Below, in pieces: positions 7,940 to 16,069 of a stretch of 24,434 nucleotides of DNA (its first letter is position 1; each line of letters begins with the position of its first letter). The position numbers were made by a program, and so were the translations under genes. The notes beneath the pieces were generated by a model that did not search any database, was not told the origin of the DNA, and worked only from the letters and a program-made list of their open reading frames with translations. This DNA is from Syntrophomonas sp. UBA4911 (GTDB lineage: Bacteria > Bacillota > Syntrophomonadia > Syntrophomonadales > Syntrophomonadaceae), in assembly GCA_002398105.1 (NCBI GenBank), contig DHCD01000099.1:30252-54685 (forward strand), written 5' to 3'.

Positions 7940-9541
7940 ATGTACCTGCAGCGGAATTTACATATACCTATATTATTATTGCTGATACTGCTCGGGACAG
8001 GCCTGTTTTTCATTACCCCGCCTGCCGGCGCGGTATCCTTTGGGGATCTGCAGGAACACTGGGCCAGTGAAGCGATTTACCATGCCGCGGTGCTTGATTT
8101 GATAAGCGGATACCCGGAAGGTAATTTCAAACCCGAGCAGAGTTTATCCCAAATGGAGTCCCTGGTATTATTCATGCGGGCTGCCGGTTATGACCTGGAT
8201 AAAACCAACAAAACCGGCAAGAAGACACCGGTAACCCAAGTCAAGATTCCCCAGGTCTCCTGGGGGCAAAACTATCTTAACCAAGCGGTTCAGGATAATT
8301 TGCTTTCGCAGCAGTGGCTGGCCAATTTCAACAGTAACCAGCCGGTGAGCAGGGCGCAAACAGCTGATCTGCTCTGCCGTTTGTTACAGCTTCCCTCCGG
8401 TGAAACAGCAGTTGCCCCAACTCCGTTCAACGATTTAAATCAGGCGGACCCTGAGCTGCGGCCGGCAATCATTGCTGTAGCCGGGGCTGGTATAATTACC
8501 GGTTACCAGAACGGAAATTTTTATCCCGGCAGCAGCTTGAAAAGGAGCGAAGCCGCCTCTATTCTGGAGCGTCTGATACAGGACCGGTGGCTGAAAATAA
8601 CGGCGTCCCGCGAGGTGGAAGGTTGGATAGAAAAAATAGATTTTAAGCGCAGTCCCCCTGAGATCGAATTGCAATCATTGCAGGGAAGCAAAAAATATAA
8701 GCTCTCACCCGAAGTGAAATGTTTTAATAATGGCAAGGAATGCCATTATCAAAGCACTTTGTCATGGCGGGTGAAACTATATCTGGATAGCAAAAAACAG
8801 GTGGGCTGTATCAGCCTGCTGGAGAAAAAGAGCTCGAGTCAGGAAAAAAAGATAACCGGGACCGTGAGGGCGGTAGCGCTGGGAAACGACAGCTTCCTGA
8901 CCCTGGTTGATCTTGACGGCCGGGAACGAATTCTGCCCTTGTCCTGGGGAGCAGAGCTTGATAACGGCGGTAAAAGCAAAGCCAAGGGATTTCAGGCCCT
9001 GAAAGCCAACACCTTTATTGATGTTTACCTGGTAAATGAGGAAGTAAGCCGGGTAACCGTACTTGATGCCAAAAGTCTTTCCGGCAGTGTGCGCCGGGTA
9101 ACGGGAAGAAGGCTTGACCTGGACGGCAAAGTCTCCGGCAGCAAACCTAGTTCCTTTAACTACTGGGATCGAGCGCGTATTATTGATAAAGATGGACGCA
9201 ATGACAGTGTAAGAAGGGGAGACAAAGTTAAAATCACTTATCTGGACCCTGAACCGGATGGTATTGATGATGAAATCCCGCTGGAAATAACGATAACCAA
9301 ACGTCCGGAGTGGAAAAAGGTCAGTGGAGAGGTGGAGAAAACCGGTGGTAGTCGTGAAGGCAAACAACTGGTGTTGAAAAAGAACAAAAGCTATATTCTG
9401 GATGATTCTGCGGACATTTATCGGGAAGACGGCGGTTCTATTGACTTTAATACCATAAAGCCGGGGGATAAAGTTGAAGCCATGCTTGATGGGGCCGGCA
9501 TAGTAATGAAGTTGATCTTAATTAATCCCAAGACCCCTTAG
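7940..9541 (+). CDS. S-layer-homology (SLH) domain cell-surface protein
   Basis: A 533-residue protein. An N-terminal hydrophobic signal sequence (about residues 1-32) is followed by three SLH repeats. The first runs from FGDLQEHWASEAIYHAAVLD through ISGYPEGNFKPEQSLSQ. The second is degenerate (WGQNYLNQAVQDNLLS). The third runs from FNDLNQADPELRPAI through ITGYQNGNFYPGSSLKRSEA. SLH repeats bind pyruvylated secondary cell-wall polymers. The remaining 300 residues are polar and beta-rich, with repeated short units (VEGWIEKIDF, ITGTVRAVAL, LSGSVRRVTGRRLDLDGKV, VSGEVEKTGG) that look like a series of small barrels; I do not know their function. GGAAGGA lies 8 bases before the ATG at 7940, 4 bases after the propeller gene, so translational coupling and a shared surface role are likely. 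Confidence 0.88.
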   Translation: MYLQRNLHIPILLLLILLGTGLFFITPPAGAVSFGDLQEHWASEAIYHAAVLDLISGYPEGNFKPEQSLSQMESLVLFMRAAGYDLDKTNKTGKKTPVTQVKIPQVSWGQNYLNQAVQDNLLSQQWLANFNSNQPVSRAQTADLLCRLLQLPSGETAVAPTPFNDLNQADPELRPAIIAVAGAGIITGYQNGNFYPGSSLKRSEAASILERLIQDRWLKITASREVEGWIEKIDFKRSPPEIELQSLQGSKKYKLSPEVKCFNNGKECHYQSTLSWRVKLYLDSKKQVGCISLLEKKSSSQEKKITGTVRAVALGNDSFLTLVDLDGRERILPLSWGAELDNGGKSKAKGFQALKANTFIDVYLVNEEVSRVTVLDAKSLSGSVRRVTGRRLDLDGKVSGSKPSSFNYWDRARIIDKDGRNDSVRRGDKVKITYLDPEPDGIDDEIPLEITITKRPEWKKVSGEVEKTGGSREGKQLVLKKNKSYILDDSADIYREDGGSIDFNTIKPGDKVEAMLDGAGIVMKLILINPKTP

Positions 9542-9581
9542 TCGGCGCCGTAATTACTGCTGGAGGATAAGGGAATAAAAA

Positions 9582-10279
9582 ATGGACAGAATAAAACACC
9601 TGGACCGATTTTACGATATGCTGCAAACCCTGGAAGGCAAAACGGGAACCCGCATGCTGGCATCCAGTGACAATCATATGGACTGGCCCCAGCAGGGTAT
9701 ATGTTTTTTTTTGAGCCCGGAGAATGGCGGGAGAATGGCAAGCAGATGCGGGTAGTAAGAATGACCATTGCCAGTCCTGCCGCCGACCCGCTAAGTGCTT
9801 TGTGGAATCGCTTAAGGCAGCACCGGGGGACCGTGAGCGGCAAATTTGCCGGCGGGGGAAATCACCGTATATCAGACTTCCGCCATTATGTAGGCAGCGC
9901 TTTGCTGAACCGGGATAGTATAGATTGTTCTTCCTGGGAAAAGACGGGTTTGTCCAATACCGCAGCCAGAAAAAAAGAACATCGTCTGGAAACCGAAATA
10001 AGCCGGATAATCAATACCATGCCCTTCTTATGGATAAGCACCGATCGCAGCTCAAAACCGGCGCAGTTGAACCAATTCATTAAGCGCAATGCCGTAGCAT
10101 TGCTGAGTAATTACCAGCGGAAATTTATTTATGATCCCCCTTCCCCGCACTGGCTGGGACACTATTGCTGTGAACCAGCGGTGCGAATTTCCGGATTATG
10201 GCATAGCCGGGGTGGGGGCGTACCATATAATCTCAGATTCCTGGATTATCTCGAAAAGCTGACCCGGTTGATAGTATAG
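9582..10279 (+). pseudogene. Conserved protein of unknown function, frameshifted at a run of nine T
   Basis: The ATG at 9582, with AAGGGA 7 bases upstream, opens a frame starting MDRIKHLDRFYDMLQTLEG. It reads WPQQGICFF and then leaves frame at the T run 9704-9712. The continuation lies in the -1 frame: FFFEPGEWRENGKQMRVVRM, then LWNRLRQHRGTVSGKF, and GGGNHRISDFRHYVGSALL, ending at 10279. With ten T the frame would be continuous (about 232 residues), and the joined text WPQQGICFFFEPGEW resembles a conserved unnamed bacterial family I recall, with WP-x-x-GVYFFFEPGE, LW-RL-QHRG and GGGNHR blocks. It could be a true mutation, a sequencing error in the homopolymer, phase variation or programmed -1 slippage. 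The sequence alone cannot decide. Neighbours at 40 and 90 bases suggest operon membership. Confidence 0.75.
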
Positions 10280-10369
10280 ACAGATGAGATCTGTTTTCAG
10301 TACCCTGGCAGGAATCGGAGGGAATGGTCCAGAAGGTATATGCTAATAAGCATTAGGGGGGAGACCTTT

Positions 10370-10834
10370 TTGAAGTCCAGACCAGGTAAAACAGATTATT
10401 ATCTTAATATCGCTCTGGATGTAGCTGCCCGGGGTACATGTCTGCGGCGCAATTTCGGAGCAGTAATAGTAAAAGATGATGCCATAGTGTCGACTGGTTA
10501 TAGCGGTGCTCCTCGGGGATTGCCTAATTGCTGCGATCTTGGCGTTTGCGAAAGAGAGCGCCAGGGTATACCCAGCGGCGAACGCTATGAACTGTGCCGC
10601 AGTGTGCATGCGGAAATGAATGCCATAATAAATGCAGGAAGAGACAATACTCTGGGCGCTACTTTATATCTGGCCGGTTTTGATGTCCAAAGCGGTGAAT
10701 TGATAGATGCCCAGCCCTGCTTTTTATGTAAAAGAATCATAATCAATGCGGGTATTTATAAAGTAATATGCCGTAATCAAGATGGGAGCTCGACCAGCAT
10801 AATACCCGAAGGACATCCCAATTACCAGCAGTAA
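10370..10834 (+). CDS. Deoxycytidylate (dCMP) deaminase family protein
   Basis: A 154-residue zinc-dependent deaminase. HAEMNAI at 80-86 supplies the zinc-binding His80 and catalytic Glu82, and PCFLC supplies Cys117 and Cys120. The N-terminal part (YYLNIALDVAARGTCLRRNF, GAVIVKDDAIVSTGYSGAPR) is characteristic of dCMP deaminases and ComEB. The reaction would be dCMP to dUMP, feeding thymidylate synthesis. I prefer the TTG at 10370 because GGGGGGAG (10356-10363) lies 6 bases upstream and the product then aligns with family N-termini; an in-frame ATG at 10340 has a poorly spaced site. An unrecognised gene follows 11 bases later. Confidence 0.88.
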   Translation: MKSRPGKTDYYLNIALDVAARGTCLRRNFGAVIVKDDAIVSTGYSGAPRGLPNCCDLGVCERERQGIPSGERYELCRSVHAEMNAIINAGRDNTLGATLYLAGFDVQSGELIDAQPCFLCKRIIINAGIYKVICRNQDGSSTSIIPEGHPNYQQ

Positions 10835-10845
10835 GGAGAATGACC

Positions 10846-11379
10846 ATGATTTATAAATTAACCCTGGTCAAAGATCTGCCGGAAGCAGAAGCCGGTTTTA
10901 CTTTTTATCTCCGGGGCGGTTTGGCCTCCCATGATGGAGAAGAATGGTTTTCCTGGATTACCCGCGAGCCTGCCTATGCTCGTATTTATCAACTTTTCGT
11001 AGAGAATCGCAGTGGATGGGTACTGATTGAGGAAAGCAACATACCTGATACCCGCTATGAACTGCAGGATAATTTTCCTAATAACCGGCTGGTTTCATTT
11101 AAAGAAGCTTTGGATAAGCAGAGTTTTCTTTATGATGAAAGTTTTCACGGAATCAATAATATTCGCTGCTGCGGGGAACAATTAAAAATGCTGGGGGCCA
11201 CCAAAGCTGACTGCATATATTGCGGCAATTGCGGTAAAGCAGTGCAGGACGCAGTTAATTATCTGGTATGGGGATTAAAAGATGTTGAGCCTCCGAACCG
11301 CCCATATTTTACTGAATACAGTTACGACCCTTATCAGAAGTTTATAACCGGGCAGGTCAAGGATGAAAACCTGAAATAA
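10846..11379 (+). CDS. Unrecognised protein with C-terminal zinc-ribbon-like cysteines
   Basis: A 177-residue soluble protein with no signal peptide or membrane segment. The N-terminal two thirds (from MIYKLTLVKDLPEAEAGFTF) match no family I know. Near the C-terminus, residues from NIRCCGEQLKMLG to DCIYCGNCGKAV give a CC-x(13)-C-x2-C-x2-C cluster, which resembles a treble-clef or rubredoxin-like zinc site. GGAG (10835-10838) lies 7 bases before the ATG at 10846; another ATG at 10840 is too close to it. It starts 11 bases after the dCMP deaminase stop, so co-transcription is expected, but the context does not give a function. Confidence 0.7.
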   Translation: MIYKLTLVKDLPEAEAGFTFYLRGGLASHDGEEWFSWITREPAYARIYQLFVENRSGWVLIEESNIPDTRYELQDNFPNNRLVSFKEALDKQSFLYDESFHGINNIRCCGEQLKMLGATKADCIYCGNCGKAVQDAVNYLVWGLKDVEPPNRPYFTEYSYDPYQKFITGQVKDENLK

Positions 11380-11383
11380 ACCT

Positions 11384-11402
11384 GGCCTGCAGGCCGCTTT
11401 TT
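11384..11402 (+). terminator. Weak terminator candidate after the six-gene run
   Basis: GGCC-TGCA-GGCC followed by GCTTTTT lies 5 bases after the preceding stop codon. The stem is only 4 bp, although all GC. A second small hairpin (CCGTC-TG-GACGG, 11404-11415) follows directly. Confidence 0.35.
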
Positions 11403-11451
11403 CCCGTCTGGACGGCATAGTGATTGATCCTGGGAATTATTTGTAATTAGC

Positions 11452-11480
11452 TTGATTTTTCACAAAGTCTAAAATATGAT
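11452..11480 (+). promoter_or_regulatory. Sigma-A type promoter of the flavodiiron protein gene
   Basis: TTGATT (11452-11457), a 17-base spacer and TATGAT (11475-11480) lie 30 bases before the ATG at 11510. The short leader holds the AAGGGGG ribosome site and no obvious operator. Confidence 0.6.
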
Positions 11481-11509
11481 TGAATTAATGAAGGGAAAGG
11501 GGGATTACT

Positions 11510-14146
11510 ATGCAGGCGATCAAAGTGAAGGACGATATATTCTGGGTCGGAGTACGTGATCCGGAATTGAGGATTTTTGACCTGGTCATGACGGCTGATT
11601 ATGGTACCAGCTATAACGCCTATCTGATCAAAGGAAGTGAAAAAACAGCCCTTATTGAGGTCTGCGAAGACAAATTCTTTGATGAGTACCTGGAGAAAGT
11701 AAAAAGCCTGGTTGACATTTCCCAAATTGATTATCTGATAATGAATCATACCGAACCTGATCACTCGGAAGCAGTAGGCAAACTGCTTGACTTAATTCCC
11801 AACCTCAAGGTTTACGCCAGTCAGACCGCCCTGCAATTCCTGAAAGAAATCACTAATCATAATTTTGCCTCCAATGAGGTAAAAGACGGAGAAGAACTGG
11901 AATTAGGCGGCAAAACCCTGAGATTTATCAATGTTCCTTTTCTGCACTGGCCTGATACCATCTATACCTATCTGGTAGAGGACAGAATCCTTTTCAGCTG
12001 CGATTCATTCGGCAGCCACTATCCGGATGAGCGTCTCTTCAACGACTTGATGGAAAGCGATTTTATCATTCCTTATAAAGAATACTTTGATGCTATTATC
12101 GGCCCTTTCAAGCCTTACGTAGTCGAAGCCCTGGATAAGATCAAGGACCTGCCTCTGGATATGATCGCTCCCGGGCATGGTCCGGTGCTGCGTAAGGATA
12201 TAGATAAATATATCGACCTTTATCGGCAGTGGTCCCAGCCTCAAGATAATAGGGACGGTAAGCGGCCCCAAATAGTACTGGCCTATATCAGCGTCTATGG
12301 TTTCACCAAAATGCTGGCCGAGTCCATGGCTGAAGGAATAAAAACTGTGGGCGACTTTGATATCCGGACTTTCAGTCTGGTAGAGGACAAGCTGGACGAT
12401 GATGAACTGATTGACCGTGTTGCGGCCGCTATTGCCGATGCCGATGGATTATTGCTGGGCTCCAATACGGTAAACGGCGACGCTCTGCCCCAGGTATGGA
12501 GACTGCTGGGACGGCTGTCGCCGATCACCCATGGCGACAAAGTGGCTATGGCTTTCGGGGCTTATGGCTGGAGCGGTGAAGCGGTGCCGAGTATCGAAAA
12601 CCGGCTGCAGTCTCTGCGCATGAAGGTCTTGCCCGGTTATAAGGTAAACTTTAAACCTTCCCCGCGCAACCTGGAGGATGCTTTTAACCGGGGAATGGAC
12701 TTTGCCCGGGCCGTACTGGAGAAGAAACAGGATCAGAATCAGACCCGCTGGCGTTGTCTGGTTTGCGGGCATATCCATGTAGGAGCGGAGCCGCCCGCTA
12801 TCTGCCCGGCCTGTGGAGTAGACGGGGAAAATTTTGTCCGGGAGGGCATTGAAGACGAATTTAGCAAGGACAGTCAGGAAAAATTTGTTATCGTAGGGGG
12901 TGGCGTTGCTGCTCTGTCGGCAGCCCAGGCCATCCGCAAGCGCAACCGTACGGCAGCAATCATTATGCTTAGCGAAGAAGCCGGCAGGCCTTACTATCGA
13001 CCTGCCCTCTCTGACTTTTTAACCGAGGACCTCCCCGATAATCGGCTTTTTGTTTTTGAGCAGGCCTGGTATGAGAAAAACCAGGTGGATTTAAGAACTG
13101 CCAGTCGGGTAGTGAAAATTGATACGGCCGCCAAAAAACTGGAGACCGAACCAGGAGACAGCATAGCCTATGATAAGCTTATCATCGCCACCGGGGCCCG
13201 GAGCAATATACCTCCTTTTAAGGGGGCGGATAAACCGGGAGTATTCGCACTGCGCAGTCTGGATGATGCCTGGAAGCTTAAAGCAGCCATGAAGACAGCC
13301 AAAAAAGCGGTAGTTATCGGCGGCGGAGTCCTGGGTCTGGAAGCAGTCGAGGAGATGCTGAACAGTAAAATAGCAACGACGGTGGTTGAACACAACCAGC
13401 GGCTCATGCCCCGGCAACTGGATGAAGCCGGTTCAATGCGCCTGCAGGAACTTATGACCCGGCAGGGGGTGGAACTCTGTCTGGGAGTAGATACCGATGA
13501 AATACTGGGAGAAGAAAGGGTGAAGGGAGTCAAGCTCAGCGACGGCAGGGTGCTGGAGGCTGATCTGGTTCTGCTTTCCACCGGCGTGCGTCCCAATGTG
13601 GAACTGGCGCAAGCGGCCGGGATAAATGTTGCCCAGGGTATTGTTGTAGACAATAACATGCGCACCAGTGTCAGTGACATTTATGCTGCCGGTGATGTAG
13701 CCCAGTTTGGGGAAAGAACGGTAGGCCTGTGGCCGGTCTCCATGGAAATGGGACGGGTTGCCGGGGCGGCGGCTGCCGGCGACTGGGTGGAATATAAACA
13801 ACCGGTCCTATCTACCATGCTGATTGCATTTGACCGGGAAATATTCTCTATCGGCGAGGTCAATTTGCCTCCTGACCAGTGTCGTGTGGTTGAAATCATT
13901 GACCCGGTGGAGCAGTATTATAAGAAAAGCTATATTAAGGAGGGAGTTCTGGTAGGAGAGATTATTATCGCCCCTCACGTGGACACCAGTGAATCCATGC
14001 GCAACCTGGGACGGGACAAGAGCGGCAAGAAAACCTATAAGCGTTGGAAATGCCGGGTGTGCGGCTATATCCATGAAGGGCCGGAACCTCCGGATATTTG
14101 CCCTGTATGCGGCGCTCCCAAAGATATGTTTGATCCGGTGGAATAA
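11510..14146 (+). CDS. Five-domain flavodiiron protein: NADH:O2 (peroxide/NO) oxidoreductase fusion
   Basis: An 878-residue single chain. The domains in order are: a metallo-beta-lactamase-like diiron domain (1-245) with all ligands present (H80, E82, D84, H85, H146, D165, H223); an FMN flavodoxin domain (about 252-405); rubredoxin 1 (C416, C419, C432, C435); an NADH:rubredoxin oxidoreductase (about 457-815) with FAD motif IVGGGVAALSAAQ and NAD motif VIGGGVLGLEAVEE; and rubredoxin 2 (C848, C851, C864, C867). Electrons should pass NADH to FAD to rubredoxin to FMN to diiron, reducing O2 to water or NO to N2O without partner proteins. Flavodiiron proteins protect anaerobes from oxygen. I recall a five-domain enzyme of this layout from Syntrophomonas wolfei with O2 and H2O2 activity. 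The gene has its own promoter and terminator. Confidence 0.95.
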   Translation: MQAIKVKDDIFWVGVRDPELRIFDLVMTADYGTSYNAYLIKGSEKTALIEVCEDKFFDEYLEKVKSLVDISQIDYLIMNHTEPDHSEAVGKLLDLIPNLKVYASQTALQFLKEITNHNFASNEVKDGEELELGGKTLRFINVPFLHWPDTIYTYLVEDRILFSCDSFGSHYPDERLFNDLMESDFIIPYKEYFDAIIGPFKPYVVEALDKIKDLPLDMIAPGHGPVLRKDIDKYIDLYRQWSQPQDNRDGKRPQIVLAYISVYGFTKMLAESMAEGIKTVGDFDIRTFSLVEDKLDDDELIDRVAAAIADADGLLLGSNTVNGDALPQVWRLLGRLSPITHGDKVAMAFGAYGWSGEAVPSIENRLQSLRMKVLPGYKVNFKPSPRNLEDAFNRGMDFARAVLEKKQDQNQTRWRCLVCGHIHVGAEPPAICPACGVDGENFVREGIEDEFSKDSQEKFVIVGGGVAALSAAQAIRKRNRTAAIIMLSEEAGRPYYRPALSDFLTEDLPDNRLFVFEQAWYEKNQVDLRTASRVVKIDTAAKKLETEPGDSIAYDKLIIATGARSNIPPFKGADKPGVFALRSLDDAWKLKAAMKTAKKAVVIGGGVLGLEAVEEMLNSKIATTVVEHNQRLMPRQLDEAGSMRLQELMTRQGVELCLGVDTDEILGEERVKGVKLSDGRVLEADLVLLSTGVRPNVELAQAAGINVAQGIVVDNNMRTSVSDIYAAGDVAQFGERTVGLWPVSMEMGRVAGAAAAGDWVEYKQPVLSTMLIAFDREIFSIGEVNLPPDQCRVVEIIDPVEQYYKKSYIKEGVLVGEIIIAPHVDTSESMRNLGRDKSGKKTYKRWKCRVCGYIHEGPEPPDICPVCGAPKDMFDPVE

Positions 14147-14151
14147 AACCG

Positions 14152-14186
14152 AAACCCGGCCCCCTGTAAAGGAGCCGGGTTTTTTT
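14152..14186 (+). terminator. Rho-independent terminator of the flavodiiron gene
   Basis: AAACCCGGC (14152-14160) and GCCGGGTTT (14174-14182) form a strong 9-bp stem with a 13-base loop, followed by a run of T. It begins 5 bases after the stop codon. Confidence 0.9.
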
Positions 14187-14201
14187 AGGACGCGGCAAAA
14201 G

Positions 14202-14228
14202 TTTATTTGGGTAATCCTCTGGTATAAT
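14202..14228 (+). promoter_or_regulatory. Promoter candidate of the first ArsB/NhaD-type permease
   Basis: A perfect TATAAT (14223-14228) has a weak -35 match, TTTATT at 14202-14207, at a short 15-base spacing. It sits between the previous terminator and the GTG start at 14287. Confidence 0.45.
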
Positions 14229-14229
14229 A

Positions 14230-14242
14230 AATCCTAAGGATT
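14230..14242. promoter_or_regulatory. Palindromic operator candidate over the permease transcription start
   Basis: AATCCT-A-AGGATT is a perfect 13-base inverted repeat starting 2 bases after the TATAAT. Its position over the predicted start site suits a repressor site. The cognate regulator is not evident in the window. Confidence 0.4.
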
Positions 14243-14286
14243 AAAATGAGGAGAGAAAACTAAATAAATTAAGGAGTGGATAAAAA

Positions 14287-15564
14287 GTGGAATGGCAAGT
14301 AGCAACAGCGGCAGTAATATTCCTTCTAGTGTATGCGATTATTATCAGCGAAAAAATCCACCGAACCGTAATTGCTTTGGCGGGGGCAGTACTGGTAATA
14401 ATTCTGGGAATAATCACCCAGGAACAGGCTGTTCAGGCGATTGATTTCAACACTATCGGGCTTTTGACCGGAATGATGATAGTTGTTGGCATCACTCGCC
14501 GCAGCGGGGTATTTGAATACGTGGCTATTCGAGCCGCTCAATATACCAAAGGCAACCCACTGAAGATCATGGTTGCTTTGTGTGTGATCACAGCTTTGGC
14601 TTCAGCCTTTCTGGACAACGTTACCACTGTATTGTTACTTGTGCCGGTAACCTTTTCCTTATGTGATGAGCTGGAAATCAATCCGATCCCTTTCCTGATC
14701 GCTGAAATTATGGCTTCCAACATCGGGGGAACTGCTACCCTGATAGGTGATCCTCCCAACATCATGATAGGCGGGGGGGCCGGATTGGGATTCATGGATT
14801 TTGTGACCAATCTTACTCCTGTAATATTGATAGTTTTTGTTGTGACTATAGTGTTGCTGGCAATTATCTTTCGCAAATCACTGGTGGTCACCCTGGAAAA
14901 ACAACAGCGCATAATGGTGTTTGAACCGGCCGATTTTATAAAAGATTATGCGTTGCTGAAAAAATCCCTTACCGTTATAGTTTTAGTGATAATCGGATTC
15001 ATCCTGCATCAGAGCCTGCATCTGGAGTCTGCTACCGTCGCTCTGGCCGGGGCCGCATTACTGATGCTGATAGCCCGGGATAACAAGCCCGAAGATATTT
15101 TGCTGACGGTGGAATGGCCCACCATCTTTTTCTTTATAGGACTTTTTATCCTGGTAGGATCTCTGGAAAAAGTAGGTATAATCGAAAATATAGCCCGCGA
15201 AACTCTTAGCTTGACTCACGGCAATCAATCTGTCACCGCGATGGCCATACTCTGGATGTCAGCGATAGCTTCCGCTTTTGTGGACAATATACCTTTTACC
15301 GCTACTATGATTCCTCTGATCAAATCTGTGGGTCAGCTATCAGGAATGCAGCTGGATCCTCTCTGGTGGTCATTGTCTCTGGGGGCTTGTCTGGGGGGGA
15401 ATGGCACCCTGATCGGGGCCTCCGCTAACCTGGTGGTAGCCGGTATGAGTTCACGGCGCGGGGTGATTATAACCTTTATGCAATACTTCCGCTACGGATT
15501 TCCTTTAATGCTGGTCTCAATCGTTATCTCCACTGCTTATATTTACCTGCGCTATCTGATGTAA
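14287..15564 (+). CDS. ArsB/NhaD (ion transporter superfamily) permease, copy 1
   Basis: A 425-residue polytopic membrane protein with roughly 11-12 hydrophobic segments, the usual size for ArsB/NhaD/SLC13-like permeases. Each half carries a conserved motif: SAFLDNVTTVLLLVPVTFSL and IGDPPNIMIGGGAGLGF in the first, and SAFVDNIPFTATMIPLIKS with LGGNGTLIGASANLVVAG in the second. These give the inverted-repeat DN and GN-T-ASAN signatures. Family members move Na+/H+, arsenite, citrate or dicarboxylates; the substrate cannot be read from the sequence. The start is GTG at 14287 with AAGGAG about 10 bases upstream. A P-II-like gene and a paralogous permease follow in the same direction but behind separate terminators. 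Confidence 0.88.
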   Translation: MEWQVATAAVIFLLVYAIIISEKIHRTVIALAGAVLVIILGIITQEQAVQAIDFNTIGLLTGMMIVVGITRRSGVFEYVAIRAAQYTKGNPLKIMVALCVITALASAFLDNVTTVLLLVPVTFSLCDELEINPIPFLIAEIMASNIGGTATLIGDPPNIMIGGGAGLGFMDFVTNLTPVILIVFVVTIVLLAIIFRKSLVVTLEKQQRIMVFEPADFIKDYALLKKSLTVIVLVIIGFILHQSLHLESATVALAGAALLMLIARDNKPEDILLTVEWPTIFFFIGLFILVGSLEKVGIIENIARETLSLTHGNQSVTAMAILWMSAIASAFVDNIPFTATMIPLIKSVGQLSGMQLDPLWWSLSLGACLGGNGTLIGASANLVVAGMSSRRGVIITFMQYFRYGFPLMLVSIVISTAYIYLRYLM

Positions 15565-15598
15565 TAGCGGGGTTAGAAGCCCCATAAGATTTATACAG

Positions 15599-15641
15599 CA
15601 AACAGCCGCCCCGCAGGTTTTACCCTGAGGGCGGCTGTTTG
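15599..15641 (+). terminator. Strong hairpin terminator between permease 1 and the P-II-like gene
   Basis: CAAACAGCCGCCC (15599-15611) and GGGCGGCTGTTTG (15629-15641) pair over 13 bp with a 17-base loop. The T tail is within the 3' arm and beyond (TGTTTGTTAAAC), so termination is likely but not textbook. A smaller GGGG-TTAGAAG-CCCC hairpin (about 15569-15583) precedes it. Confidence 0.7.
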
Positions 15642-15701
15642 TTAAACTGTAAATTTTTATTTACCCAATGTTTTAAATTAATCAGAATTATTAAAATGAA
15701 C

Positions 15702-15731
15702 TGGATTGAGGGGATGAATATTGATTATAAT
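15702..15731 (+). promoter_or_regulatory. Promoter candidate of the P-II-like gene
   Basis: A perfect TATAAT (15726-15731) has TGGATT (15702-15707) 18 bases upstream as a weak -35 element. It lies 26 bases before the GTG start at 15758 and after the strong hairpin at 15599-15641, suggesting separate transcription of the regulator. Confidence 0.45.
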
Positions 15732-15757
15732 AGTTTATATATTAAGGAGGTTTGGCA

Positions 15758-16069
15758 GTGGGATTGAGTGATTACAAATTGATTGTAACCATTGTAAACA
15801 AAGGAAAAGCTGAAAAAGTTGTGGATGTTTCCCATCGGGCCGGAGCTGAGGGAGGCACCATTCTTTACGGACGCGGCACCGCGGTTCGATTATTATTGGG
15901 GGTTAGCATTGAACCGGAAAAAGACATCGTACTGACTTTGATTGAGAAAGATAAAGCTCAGGCGGTCTTGGATGCTATTGTAAAGAAAGTGGATTTGAAC
16001 GAACCCAATAAGGGTATCGCTTTTATCATCCCCCTTGATCAGGTGGTTGGCCTCAACCAGGATTACTGA
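15758..16069 (+). CDS. Divergent P-II-like signalling protein
   Basis: A 103-residue protein with the P-II (GlnB-like) pattern: a beta strand LIVTIVNKGKAEKVVDVSHR, GAEGGTILYGRGTAVRL at the start of the T-loop, IEPEKDIVLTLIEKDKAQAV, and the C-terminal strand GIAFIIPLDQVVGL. It lacks the T-loop tyrosine and RG-x-EY text of classical GlnB/GlnK, so uridylylation is not expected. It resembles the short P-II-like proteins encoded beside membrane transporters (for example those next to DUF1538 genes). AAGGAGG (15744-15750) lies 7 bases before the GTG at 15758, which is why I prefer it to the TTG at 15752. Flanking paralogous permeases suggest that it senses a nucleotide and controls transport, by inference. 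Confidence 0.82.
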   Translation: MGLSDYKLIVTIVNKGKAEKVVDVSHRAGAEGGTILYGRGTAVRLLLGVSIEPEKDIVLTLIEKDKAQAVLDAIVKKVDLNEPNKGIAFIIPLDQVVGLNQDY

